A stretch of DNA of 51,108 nucleotides from assembly GCA_025355745.1 (NCBI GenBank), contig JANXZA010000128.1, positions 1 to 51,108 on the forward strand, in the 5' to 3' direction. Below the pieces are notes generated by a model. It was not told the origin of the DNA. It was given only the letters and a program-made list of their open reading frames with translations, and did no database searches. Position numbers and translations under genes: made by a program. Positions 36,131 to 44,872 of the stretch are shown here, piece by piece; position 1 is the stretch's first letter; each line of letters starts with the position of its first letter. The DNA is from Rhizobacter sp. Lineage in GTDB: Bacteria > Pseudomonadota > Gammaproteobacteria > Burkholderiales > Burkholderiaceae_C.

Positions 36131-37578
36131 AATCCAAGGCCCAAGTCGCAGAACCATCCAGTGCGAATCGGTGGTCCGCGTGGGCTGCGCAGACAAGCAC
36201 TGGCGTCCGCGCGTGGAAGCGCAGAATCGCCAGGCTGTACGAGGGCGTTCGGTCGATCCGAAATCCGCGCCGGCGGGCAACCTCGCTCGGCCAACCGACA
36301 CCTATGAACCTTCCTGCTTCCCCGCAGCCCCGACGCCTGGACGAAATCTGGTTTCTCACCTCTGAACTCGAGGGGGAGCGCGCGAGCAGTTTTCGACAGA
36401 GCCGATGGTGTCGAATCTTCATGGAAGCCGGTGCCTGCATCGGAATCTTCAACGTTCAGGGTGCTTTCGCCCTCAGCGAGACCCACTGCCGCAACGACCA
36501 GGAGTTTTCGGAGTTCCGGCGTGCAAGCCTCGCCAAGTCTCGCCCCGTCGCATCTGTACGCGAAGGCACGCTCGTGGGCCTGCTTCGCTGGTTAAAGCAC
36601 CACCTGCTGGTCGACCTGTACTTGCCGAATGTGGTCCGCCTCGTGTGGCGCTGCCATCGCAAGCTTCAGCATCGAACATGCTCCGTCGCGGTGATGGCGT
36701 CCTCGCCGCCCTTCTCGATGGCGCTGGCCGGTGCACTTCTCAAGCGCCTGCACCCGGACACGGTCGTCTTGTCGGTAGACATGCGCGACGCCTGGGCACT
36801 GCACGATGCGCTGGGCGGATGGCGTCCGCTGAAACGCTCGATCGAGCGATGGGTGCTGCGGCGTGCGGACTACGTGACGACTGTTTCGTTCGGGCTGGCA
36901 AGGGAGTTCGAGGCCGCGTACGACATTCGCGTCGGCGTGATGTACAACGTGGCAACACACTATCTTGACGTACCGCCGACCCCGACCGTCGATCTCGCCA
37001 CGTTGAACCCTGACGTTGATGCCACGCGATTGAAGATCGCCTATACGGGCAGCGCGCCGGCTGGTTTCTACGACTCGGTTGCGCTGGTCAGCGCGGTAAA
37101 GCTTCTCCGTGAACACCACCCCGACCTCGCGGATCGTGTCCAAATGATTTTTGTCGGCGCCTGCGACGAGATTCGGCGTGAAGCTGAGGTGCAGCAGACT
37201 GCCCCGAAAGACCTTGTCTTCGTGCCGATGGTGCCGCATGCGCTGGCCCGATCAATTCAAGTTTCGGCAGACGCCTTGCTGTTCCTTGCTTATTACGGCG
37301 AGGGAAACAAGGGGGTGGTGTCGACCAAACTTTTCGAATATCTGTGCCTCGGGCAACCCGTTCTGCCGATTTCGCTGCACGCGGACTCGGACGTCGATCG
37401 TCTTCTAATGCGCTATTGCGGGGCCTCGATCAACGCGCACAGCCCACAGGAGATCATGTTGATGATCGCCCGGACTGTTCGCGAAGGCCCGGCGACGCTG
37501 CCGCGCCTCGACGATTCATCGCGAGTCAAGGAGCTGGTGGACGATTACCGAAGACAGGCACGAGATGTCCTCGGCTGA
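36127..37578 (+). CDS. Glycosyltransferase, GT4-like
   Basis: A 483-residue putative glycosyltransferase with a GT-B fold. The C-terminal half has LKIAYTGSAPAGFYDSVALV, VFVPMVPHALARSIQVSADA and GVVSTKLFEYLCLGQPVLPI, the last being the sugar-nucleotide-binding E-x7-E-like region of GT4 enzymes. The N-terminal 65 residues are basic and have no clear homology; a shorter start at the ATG at 36304 is possible. It is coupled to asnB by ATGA. The sugar transferred cannot be told. Confidence 0.78.
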   Translation: MKSKAQVAEPSSANRWSAWAAQTSTGVRAWKRRIARLYEGVRSIRNPRRRATSLGQPTPMNLPASPQPRRLDEIWFLTSELEGERASSFRQSRWCRIFMEAGACIGIFNVQGAFALSETHCRNDQEFSEFRRASLAKSRPVASVREGTLVGLLRWLKHHLLVDLYLPNVVRLVWRCHRKLQHRTCSVAVMASSPPFSMALAGALLKRLHPDTVVLSVDMRDAWALHDALGGWRPLKRSIERWVLRRADYVTTVSFGLAREFEAAYDIRVGVMYNVATHYLDVPPTPTVDLATLNPDVDATRLKIAYTGSAPAGFYDSVALVSAVKLLREHHPDLADRVQMIFVGACDEIRREAEVQQTAPKDLVFVPMVPHALARSIQVSADALLFLAYYGEGNKGVVSTKLFEYLCLGQPVLPISLHADSDVDRLLMRYCGASINAHSPQEIMLMIARTVREGPATLPRLDDSSRVKELVDDYRRQARDVLG

Positions 37579-38830
37579 GCCCGTCTCCAACCTGTTGTCG
37601 CGCCTTACGAGTTCGCGGCGGGCGGCCGTCTATTTCGTATTCGTACTGCTGTTGACGTACACGGTGCTGCCGCTTTTGATTGCCGCGTTCTACGACTCCG
37701 TCGATCACTTCATCGAACTGGCCGGGGTGTCTGCCGTCGCCGCCCTGTTTGTCTATCTTGGTTCGCAAGTCGCGATTGCCGATCGAATTCTGACGGGCAA
37801 GGCACCTCGGGTGGAAGTCGATCCACGAAGCTTCATTGCCCTGGTCTGGCTGGCGTTTGTCGCCTTCGTGTTCGTTGCTTGGTTCACTGCCGAGAAGGTT
37901 CCGCTTCTGGCATCGCTGGGAGGGGCGGACGCGGACACGATTGCCTACTTGCGTGAGCGCTTCCTGAAGGATCGCGAAGGCTGGCAAAGCTCTTTCGTCT
38001 ACATCAATGCCGTGCTAGCCGGTGCCTTGATCCCCTATTCCATTGCCCTGCTGTTCCTTCGCGGAATGAAGCACCGATGGCTTGCGTTCGGATTCTTCCT
38101 GATCTACTGCATCAGCTTCGTGGAGAAGGCTTTCTTTCTGAAAGCGGCGTTGCCTTTGCTCTACCTGGTTGCGCAGCGACGGATTCAGATACCGCTGAGC
38201 CCGGCGAAGTTCGCGCTCGCGATGCTGGGGATGCTCATCACCATCACCCTGTTTTCGGGAGCGGGTAGCGCCGACGATGCGAGCGGCGAGGCGTTCTTCT
38301 CTGCCGCTTATGTGCCACAGGGACCACTCGGGCACCTGGTTTGGCGCTCCGTGGCGATTCCGTTGGTCACAGCAGCAGACGCTATCCGGGTCCTGAATGA
38401 AGAGTTCGCAGGCCGCGTGCTCTGGGGCGCCACCAGCAGTTTCCTCGCGCTGGTTCTTGGCCAGGAGCGGATCGAGTTTGAACGGCTCGTTTTTGCCGCG
38501 CAATGGGGACAAAACGAAACCGGCACCGGGTCGTCCAACTCGGTGTACATCACTGAAGCTTTCGTCAACTTCGGCTGGCTGGGCGTCGTGTTCTTTTCGC
38601 TGTTCGTCGGCTGGGTTCTGCGCATGTTCGCGAAGTCGCGCGACGAGGCCTTTCGTTCGCTCTGGATGCTGTTCTTCCTCGGAATCTACACGGCTGGCGT
38701 CGTCGGTCTGCTCCTGAGCAACGGCTTCGCCCTCCTCTTCGCGCTGAATCTGTTCGTTCGCTTCAAGCCGAACCAGCGCCGGCGCAGTCGGCCTCGATCA
38801 CCGATGGATGCTGAGTTCCGGCCAGCCTGA
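37565..38830 (+). CDS. Polytopic membrane protein, O-antigen polymerase (Wzy)-like
   Basis: A 421-residue protein with about ten hydrophobic segments, a larger soluble loop around residues 105-150 and another at about 235-330, and a basic C-terminal tail (FKPNQRRRSRPRS). Wzy proteins share little sequence, so the call rests on topology, the segment SNSVYITEAFVNFGWLGVVF (similar to a motif I recall from O-antigen polymerases), and its place between flippase and glycosyltransferases. It overlaps the preceding gene by 14 nt. A glycan ligase is the main alternative. Confidence 0.7.
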   Translation: MSSAEPVSNLLSRLTSSRRAAVYFVFVLLLTYTVLPLLIAAFYDSVDHFIELAGVSAVAALFVYLGSQVAIADRILTGKAPRVEVDPRSFIALVWLAFVAFVFVAWFTAEKVPLLASLGGADADTIAYLRERFLKDREGWQSSFVYINAVLAGALIPYSIALLFLRGMKHRWLAFGFFLIYCISFVEKAFFLKAALPLLYLVAQRRIQIPLSPAKFALAMLGMLITITLFSGAGSADDASGEAFFSAAYVPQGPLGHLVWRSVAIPLVTAADAIRVLNEEFAGRVLWGATSSFLALVLGQERIEFERLVFAAQWGQNETGTGSSNSVYITEAFVNFGWLGVVFFSLFVGWVLRMFAKSRDEAFRSLWMLFFLGIYTAGVVGLLLSNGFALLFALNLFVRFKPNQRRRSRPRSPMDAEFRPA

Positions 38831-38911
38831 CCGCAAGGCGGTTCAAGTTTCAAGCGCTTTGCATCCCCCTCTCTCCCGTGCCCTCACACCATCCCTCACG
38901 CTTCACGAAAA

Positions 38912-40051
38912 ATGGATTCAATACTCTTGACCGGCGGCGCCGGTTTCATCGGCTCCCATCTCACCAAAGAACTGCTGATTCGCGGCTACCGGGTTCGCGT
39001 CCTGGACCCGCTGATTCGACAAGTTCATGGCGCACTGCCTAGAGGACTCAAGTGGCTGGACGCGGAAGGGGTCGAGTTCATGCGCGATTCCGTTACCGAC
39101 CGTGCTGCGGTCGCGCGCGCGGTTGACGGCATCGACCACATCGTTCACCTCGCGGCCGAAACCGGTACGGGCCAGTCCATGTACGAGGTGGCGCGCTACA
39201 ACGAAGTGAACTCGCAAGGCACGGCCATTTTGCTCGACGTGTTGGCCAACACCGCTGCGCGCTCTGTGCGCGGAATCGTGTTGGCCTCAAGCCGCTCGGT
39301 CTATGGAGAAGGGGCCTACGTGTGCGCGCACTGCGGCCCGTCTGTGCGCACCTACCCCCGCGCGCGCAGCCCGCAACAGCTGGCTGCCCACCGATGGGAA
39401 CCGCTGTGTGAACGCTGTGGCAACGGCTTGTTGGCCACGGCCACCCGGGAGACCGATGCGGTCAGGCCAGCATCGATCTACGCGGCGACGAAATTTGCTC
39501 AGGAGGAGCTCGTCCGGGTCGCCTGCGAATCGCTGAGCATCGGCTACACAATCCTGCGCCTGCAAAACGTCTATGGCCAGGGCCAGTCGCTGAACAATCC
39601 GTACACCGGAATTCTCTCGATCTTCTCCACTCGGGTGCGCCGCGGCCTCGACCTGCCGATCTTCGAGGATGGGCAGGAGTCCCGCGACTTCGTGCATGTG
39701 CAGGACGTGGTGCGTGCGATGGCAAGTTGCCTGCGTGCAGAGCAGGCGCCGAACGCGATCATCAATGTCGGCAGCGGCATCGGCACCAGCGTGCTCGAGG
39801 TGGCCCGTCAGCTTTCGCTCGCGCTCGGCGTCGAGTCCGACATCAAGGTGACTTCCGAGTACCGGGTGGGCGACATTCGCCACAACTTTGCGGACATTGA
39901 ACGACTCGAGTCGATGTTGCAATGCACGCCACAAGTCGCACTCGCCGACGGCCTGCGCGAATTCTGCGATTGGGTGCGCACGCAACCGTTGCCGCAGGAT
40001 CAGCTGGCGCGCGCGAATGCGGAACTGCGCTCTCGAAAGCTCATGGGCTGA
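38912..40051 (+). CDS. NAD-dependent sugar epimerase with Cys4 insertion
   Basis: A 379-residue extended SDR. GGAGFIG (8-14) is the Rossmann motif, SSRSVYG (127-132) the serine region, and Y190/K194 (YAATK) the catalytic pair. Between them an insertion of about 55 residues carries C138, C141, C166 and C169 (CAHCG and CERCG), a zinc-ribbon-like arrangement. From memory, epimerases annotated as dTDP-L-rhamnose 4-epimerase share such an insert; UDP-glucose 4-epimerase is the more general alternative. It lies 81 nt after the polymerase-like gene, and its substrate is unknown. Confidence 0.82.
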   Translation: MDSILLTGGAGFIGSHLTKELLIRGYRVRVLDPLIRQVHGALPRGLKWLDAEGVEFMRDSVTDRAAVARAVDGIDHIVHLAAETGTGQSMYEVARYNEVNSQGTAILLDVLANTAARSVRGIVLASSRSVYGEGAYVCAHCGPSVRTYPRARSPQQLAAHRWEPLCERCGNGLLATATRETDAVRPASIYAATKFAQEELVRVACESLSIGYTILRLQNVYGQGQSLNNPYTGILSIFSTRVRRGLDLPIFEDGQESRDFVHVQDVVRAMASCLRAEQAPNAIINVGSGIGTSVLEVARQLSLALGVESDIKVTSEYRVGDIRHNFADIERLESMLQCTPQVALADGLREFCDWVRTQPLPQDQLARANAELRSRKLMG

Positions 40052-40065
40052 TCGGCAGGAACAGC

Positions 40066-40623
40066 ATGTTTCGCGATCCCACCTTCAGCCTGCTCGGCCA
40101 TCTGAAGGCTGACTTGCTGCGCCAGCACCAGCTGCTGCGCGGCACTGCGGCGCCGCCCGCCGCCATTTGGTTGTGGGCAGGTGCGTTGTCGCCGCGATTT
40201 GTTCCGGTGTTGTTGTGTCGGGTGGCCTATGCATTGCACAACACGCGGCTCGGGCCGCTGGCCAAGATCGTCTCGCTTCTGAACTTCGTCCTGTTCGGCA
40301 TCGAAATCGCAGTGCGATGCCCCATCGGTCCCGGCCTGTTCCTCCCGCACACACAAGGAACGGTTGTCGGCGCGTGGGCAATCGGCACCAACGCCACCAT
40401 TTTTCAAGGCGTGACGCTGGGCGCGCGGGAGCTCGATTTTTCCTATGCGCAGGCTTCACGACCCGTGCTGAAGGACAATGTGACCGTGGGTGCTGGCGCC
40501 AAGGTTCTTGGTGGCATTCGCATCGGAGTCGGGGTGCGCATCGGCGCGAATTCAGTGGTGCTGTCCACACTGCCCGACGGTGTCGTCGCTGTGGGCGTGC
40601 CAGCCCGCGTCGTCACGTCTTGA
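40066..40623 (+). CDS. Serine acetyltransferase-like hexapeptide acetyltransferase
   Basis: A 185-residue acyltransferase with a helical N-terminal part (about 1-80) and a left-handed beta-helix (about 85-180). GPGLFLPHTQGTVVGAWAIG and GVTLGARELDFSYAQASRP resemble the CysE histidine region, and GVPARVV is the typical C-terminus. Serine acetyltransferase-like proteins in capsule loci usually O-acetylate sugars rather than serine. The ATG at 40066 follows the epimerase stop by 14 nt. The longer open frame overlaps the epimerase and was discarded. Confidence 0.82.
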   Translation: MFRDPTFSLLGHLKADLLRQHQLLRGTAAPPAAIWLWAGALSPRFVPVLLCRVAYALHNTRLGPLAKIVSLLNFVLFGIEIAVRCPIGPGLFLPHTQGTVVGAWAIGTNATIFQGVTLGARELDFSYAQASRPVLKDNVTVGAGAKVLGGIRIGVGVRIGANSVVLSTLPDGVVAVGVPARVVTS

Positions 40624-40628
40624 AGGCC

Positions 40629-41699
40629 ATGACAGAGTCGCACGAAACGTTGCGCAGGCACGTACTGCTGATTTCGCCACTCACCTTCTCGTACCATGAA
40701 GTCATCTGCGCCGCGCTGCGGGAGTTGGGTCATGAAGTCACCTGGTGGGATGAACGGGCCAGCAGCCGACCCTTGTACAAGCTTGCCCTGCGGGCATTCC
40801 CGAAGTTGACCAAGCGGTGGTCAGAAGCGCACTTCTCGGCCAAGCTGGCCGAGCTCTCCGCGACGCGCATATCGGATGTTCTGGTGATCAAGGGTGAGGG
40901 GCTTTCTGCGGCCATGACACGTCAACTGCGCGCCGACCTCCGACCGGATTCCATGCGCCTGTATCTTTGGGACGGAGTGGAGAACGTGCGCGGAGTCTCG
41001 GACATCGCCGATGCGTTCGACAGTGTTGCCACTTTCGATCCGAAAGATGCCAAAGAGCGGCACTGGCTTTACAGGCCGCTGTTTGCGCGCGATGTTGCCG
41101 ATCAAGCTGCGGCTGCGACACTTCCGGGCTATGACTGGTGCTTCATCGGGACCCTGCACTCTGATCGGCACAGGGTCATTCATCGTTTGCGCAAAAGGGG
41201 CAGGTCGCGCGGCGACCGGAGCTTTGTCTTCGGCTATTTGCACAGCCCGATGGTCAAGGTGATGCGCATGCTCATCGATTGGACACTGTGGCTGGCTCCC
41301 GCCGGCAGCCTCTCAACTCAGTCGATGCCTCACGCAGACGTGCTCAGCGTCGTGCGATCTTCGAGATCGGTACTGGATGTTGAGCACCCGAATCAACGCG
41401 GTTTGACAATGCGCACGATCGAGACCCTGCTCGCCGGCAAGAAGCTGGTCACCACCAATCTGCACATTGCGCAGAGCGATCTTTTTCATCCGTCTCGTGT
41501 ATCGGTTATCTCTCGCGAGTCCCCTGAAGTTCTCCCCGAGTTTCTCGAAACCCCGTTTCTCCCGGTTCCCGCGCATCTTCGGCAAAAGTATTCCGTGAAA
41601 GGGTGGGCCACAGAGCTCCTTGATGGTTCTTCGCGCCGTCGAACAGACACAGGATGCGACGATGGGCGGGCTTCCCCTGCCGCTGCGCCGCCCGCATGA
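40629..41699 (+). CDS. Glycosyltransferase-like protein (CgeB-type)
   Basis: A 356-residue protein beginning MTESHETLRRHVLLISPLTF. Motifs include FSYHEVICAALRELGHEVTW at the N-terminus, LYLWDGVENVRGV, a mid-protein GYDWCFIGTLHSDRH and a C-terminal NQRGLTMRTIETLLAGKKLV, resembling the nucleotide-binding half of CgeB-like GT-B proteins. Likely role: adding a sugar to the lipid-linked repeat unit. It follows the acetyltransferase by 5 nt and overlaps the WecA-like gene by 4 nt. The last 20 residues are low-complexity. Confidence 0.72.
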   Translation: MTESHETLRRHVLLISPLTFSYHEVICAALRELGHEVTWWDERASSRPLYKLALRAFPKLTKRWSEAHFSAKLAELSATRISDVLVIKGEGLSAAMTRQLRADLRPDSMRLYLWDGVENVRGVSDIADAFDSVATFDPKDAKERHWLYRPLFARDVADQAAAATLPGYDWCFIGTLHSDRHRVIHRLRKRGRSRGDRSFVFGYLHSPMVKVMRMLIDWTLWLAPAGSLSTQSMPHADVLSVVRSSRSVLDVEHPNQRGLTMRTIETLLAGKKLVTTNLHIAQSDLFHPSRVSVISRESPEVLPEFLETPFLPVPAHLRQKYSVKGWATELLDGSSRRRTDTGCDDGRASPAAAPPA

Positions 41700-42715
41700 G
41701 GTCGTTCACACTTGTCGCAGGAATCGTGCTCGCCTGGCTGCTAACCGGTGCGATGCGGCGCTACGCGCTCGCGGCCGAACTGCTCGACCATCCGAACGAG
41801 CGAAGCTCGCATTCGGTGCCGACCCCGCGCGGCGGCGGCGTGGCCATCGTGACTTCATTCCTCGCGCTCGCGGGCGGCCTTGCGGCATTCGGACTTGCGC
41901 CACCGGTGCTGCTGGCGGCGTTGCTCGGCAGCGGTGGCAGCGTCGCGCTGGTGGGCTTCCTCGACGACCGCCAAGCCCTGCCGGCGCGCTGGCGCTTTCT
42001 TGCGCACGCCGCTGCGGCGGTCTGGTCGCTGTGGCTGATGCACGGCATTCCGAAGGTGGTGATGTTGGGCCATGCCGTCGACCTCGGCCGGTTCGGCCTG
42101 GCCCTGGCCGGCGTGTACCTGGTGTGGATGATCAACCTGTTCAACTTCATGGACGGCATCGACGGCATCGCAAGCGTCGAGGCGATCAGCACATCGCTCG
42201 GCGGGGCTCTGTGCTGGTGGCTGGCCACCGGCACGCCGGACTGGCCGATGCCGGTCTTGTTCGCGGCCTGCGTGCTCGGTTTCCTGATCTGGAATTACCC
42301 GCCGGCAAAGATCTTCATGGGCGATGCCGGCAGCGGCTTCCTCGGCATGGTGCTGGGCTTGTTTTCCTTGTGGACGGCGCAGCTGGCACCGCAGGTGTTC
42401 TGGTGCTGGTTCATCCTGTTCGGCTGCTTCATGGTCGATGCCACGACGACCCTGGTGCGCCGCGTGCGCCGCGGCGAAACGTTCAACGAAGCGCACCGCA
42501 GCCACGCCTACCAATACGCGGCCCGCAGGCACGGCTCGCACCGAAGCATCACCCTCGCCTTCACGGCCGTCAATCTGGGCTGGCTGTTGCCGATCGCACT
42601 GCTGGTGGCAACCGGTCGGCTCGATGGCGTGGTCGGCAGCGCCATCGCCTATGCGCCCCTGGTATGGCTTGCGTTTCGATACAAAGCCGGTGACCGGGTG
42701 GCGCAGCAACCGTGA
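41696..42715 (+). CDS. Undecaprenyl-phosphate sugar-1-phosphate transferase, WecA/MraY family (GT family 4)
   Basis: A 339-residue integral membrane enzyme with about ten transmembrane segments. LDHPNERSSHSVPTPRGGG is the N-terminal cytoplasmic motif, FLDDR follows, NLFNFMDGIDGIA carries the catalytic aspartates and IFMGDAGSGFLG the third motif. HRSHAYQYAARR provides the substrate-recognition loop. The family transfers a HexNAc-1-phosphate (UDP-GlcNAc or QuiNAc-type) to undecaprenyl phosphate, starting repeat-unit synthesis. The ATG at 41696 overlaps the previous stop (ATGA). WbpL/WbcO-type enzymes are closest in context, as a WbpM homologue follows. Confidence 0.88.
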   Translation: MRSFTLVAGIVLAWLLTGAMRRYALAAELLDHPNERSSHSVPTPRGGGVAIVTSFLALAGGLAAFGLAPPVLLAALLGSGGSVALVGFLDDRQALPARWRFLAHAAAAVWSLWLMHGIPKVVMLGHAVDLGRFGLALAGVYLVWMINLFNFMDGIDGIASVEAISTSLGGALCWWLATGTPDWPMPVLFAACVLGFLIWNYPPAKIFMGDAGSGFLGMVLGLFSLWTAQLAPQVFWCWFILFGCFMVDATTTLVRRVRRGETFNEAHRSHAYQYAARRHGSHRSITLAFTAVNLGWLLPIALLVATGRLDGVVGSAIAYAPLVWLAFRYKAGDRVAQQP

Positions 42716-42826
42716 CACTTGCGTCGTCTTTCTTGCCTTCGGCCGTTGCCCACCCCACGGCGGGCGACAAGACTTGCGTTGCCATTGCATGCTGATCCGA
42801 TACCTCTTCCGAAAAAGTCTGCACCA

Positions 42827-44743
42827 ATGTCCGCTTTTTCCGTGATGGCCATCCTCCGCCACTTGGCTCAGCTTTCCCCCCGCGCCAAGATGCGCGTGAT
42901 GATCGGCGGCGACGCGCTGTGCCTGCCGCTGTGCATGTTCGCCGCGATGGCGTTGCGCATGGGTTCGCTCGAGTCGGCGCTCGCCACTGCGCCGGCGTTG
43001 CAGATCATGCTGGCCTGGCTGACCCTGCCGGTGCTCGGCGCGGCCGGCCTGTACCGAACCGTGGTGCGCTACATCGACCTGCGTGTCCTTGCGGCCGCCA
43101 GCGGCGCGCTCGCGGTCGTCGTGCTGTTGGTGTTCATGCTGGCGATGGTGTTCCAGGTGCATGTGCTGCCGCGCTCGGCCTTGCTGGTGTTCTGGTTCGT
43201 CGCCTTCTGCTATGTCGTCACATCGCGCTTCGTGGCGCGCGGCCTGCTGCGCCGCGGCATCAAGCATGGCGGCCGGCCGCGCCTGCGCACCGCCGTCTAT
43301 GGCGCCGGCGACGCCGGCGCGCAGTTGGCGCAGGCGATGCAGTTCAGCCCCGAGTACAAGGCCACCTGCTTCATCGACGACCGCGCCGACCTGCGCCACA
43401 AGACCGTCGCCGGCCTCAAGGTGTACCCGTCGTCGGCCTTGCGCGAAGCCGTGTTCCGCCACGATGTCGGCCTGATCGTGCTGGCCATTCCGTCGGCCTC
43501 GACGGCACAGACGCGGCGGCTGATCCAGCAGGTCGAAAGCGCCGGGCTTCCGGTGAAGATATTGCCCGGGCTGAGCGATCTGGTCGACGGCAATGCCGGT
43601 GTGTCCGACATCCGCGAGGTCGATGTCGTCGACCTGCTCGGGCGCGACGCGGTGCCGCCCGACCCGGCCCTGTTCGCGCGCAACATCGCCGGCAAGGTGG
43701 TGCTGGTGACCGGCGCCGGCGGCTCGATCGGCAGCGAGCTGTGCCGCCAGATCGTTTCGCAGCGGCCGGCCAGGCTGGTGCTGCTCGACCACTCCGAATT
43801 CGCGCTTTACAGCATCGACCACGAGTTGGCCCAGGCCGGGCACGGTGTGCAGGTGCTGGCCTGCGTCGGCTCGGTGCTCGACGAAGAGCTGGTGCGCTCG
43901 GTAATGTTGACGCACGGCGTGCAGACCCTCTATCACGCTGCGGCCTACAAGCATGTGCCGATCGTCGAGGCGAACATCCAGCAGGGCCTGCGCAACAACG
44001 TGTTCGGCACCCTCAACGTGGCGCGCGCGGCGTTGGAGGCGGGGGTCGAAACCTGCATCCTGATCTCGACCGACAAGGCGGTGCGCCCGACCAACGTGAT
44101 GGGCGCGTCGAAGCGCGCCGCCGAACTGGTGTTCCAGTCGGCCGCCATCCGCGGCGCCGGCCGCACCGTGTTCTCGATGGTGCGCTTCGGCAACGTGCTT
44201 GGCTCGTCGGGCTCGGTGGTGCCGCTGTTCCGGCGCCAGATTCAGGCCGGCGGGCCGATCACCATCACCCACCCCGACATCATTCGCTACTTCATGCTGA
44301 TCCCCGAAGCCGCGCAGCTCGTGATCCAGGCCGGCGCGATGGCCCGCGGCGGCGAGGTCTTCGTGCTCGACATGGGCGAGCCGGTGCGCATCGCCGACCT
44401 GGCTCGCTCGATGGTGCGGCTGTCGGGCCTGACCGAGAAGACCGATGCCGAGCCGATGGGCGACATCGAGATCCGCTCCGTCGGCCTGCGCCCGGGCGAG
44501 AAGCTGTTCGAGGAGTTGCTGATCGGCGACGACGTGGTGCCCAGCGGCCACCCGCGCATCATGTGCGCGCGCGAGCGCCACATCGACCCGGCGCTGCTCG
44601 ACAAGATGCTGCAGTCGCTACGCCAGGCCTGCGCCAGCAACGACGCCGATTCGATGCTGCGCCAGATCCGCAACCTGGTGCCCGAATACCGCCCGGCCGA
44701 CGAGGTGAACGCCGAGGCCTCGGCGGCGCTGGCGGCGCGCTAG
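42827..44743 (+). CDS. Nucleoside-diphosphate sugar 4,6-dehydratase (WbpM/CapD family)
   Basis: A 638-residue membrane-anchored dehydratase. Four hydrophobic segments (about 15-125) precede a CoA-binding-like domain (TAVYGAGDAGAQLAQAMQ, about 157-280) and the catalytic SDR domain, which starts VVLVTGAGGSIGSELCRQI near 288. TDKAVRPTNVMGASKRAAEL holds the lysine (SK) of the modified catalytic centre of long WbpM-type enzymes. It would convert UDP-GlcNAc to UDP-2-acetamido-2,6-dideoxy-4-keto-xylo-hexose, the precursor of QuiNAc, FucNAc or diamino sugars. It is followed by the hipBA promoter region after 81 nt. Confidence 0.9.
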   Translation: MSAFSVMAILRHLAQLSPRAKMRVMIGGDALCLPLCMFAAMALRMGSLESALATAPALQIMLAWLTLPVLGAAGLYRTVVRYIDLRVLAAASGALAVVVLLVFMLAMVFQVHVLPRSALLVFWFVAFCYVVTSRFVARGLLRRGIKHGGRPRLRTAVYGAGDAGAQLAQAMQFSPEYKATCFIDDRADLRHKTVAGLKVYPSSALREAVFRHDVGLIVLAIPSASTAQTRRLIQQVESAGLPVKILPGLSDLVDGNAGVSDIREVDVVDLLGRDAVPPDPALFARNIAGKVVLVTGAGGSIGSELCRQIVSQRPARLVLLDHSEFALYSIDHELAQAGHGVQVLACVGSVLDEELVRSVMLTHGVQTLYHAAAYKHVPIVEANIQQGLRNNVFGTLNVARAALEAGVETCILISTDKAVRPTNVMGASKRAAELVFQSAAIRGAGRTVFSMVRFGNVLGSSGSVVPLFRRQIQAGGPITITHPDIIRYFMLIPEAAQLVIQAGAMARGGEVFVLDMGEPVRIADLARSMVRLSGLTEKTDAEPMGDIEIRSVGLRPGEKLFEELLIGDDVVPSGHPRIMCARERHIDPALLDKMLQSLRQACASNDADSMLRQIRNLVPEYRPADEVNAEASAALAAR

Positions 44744-44824
44744 GGGGCACTCGGCCGCACTCAGCGGCGTGCGCCAAGCGGGCTGACTTCGCCGACCTGT
44801 CGCGAAGTTTCCGCTTCAAAAATA

Positions 44825-44872
44825 AACAAAGACTTGTATTGAAACTGGCGTTTCACTATATTCTTTGTTATG
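44825..44872 (+). promoter_or_regulatory. hipBA promoter with nested palindromic operator
   Basis: TTGTAT (44834-44839) and TATATT (44857-44862) are separated by exactly 17 nt. The inner palindrome GAAAC-N4-GTTTC (44841-44854) lies between them, and an outer pair AACAAAG (44825-44831) and CTTTGTT (44863-44869) flanks them. HipB-type antitoxins repress their own promoter through such palindromes. The -10 ends 7 nt before the hipB ATG at 44870, so the message may start at or within a base or two of the start codon. Confidence 0.7.

Noticed and set aside
41855-44581. A 908-codon minus-strand frame opposite the WecA-like and WbpM-like genes
   Set aside because: It is the antisense of two clearly real genes and its translation has no known motifs.
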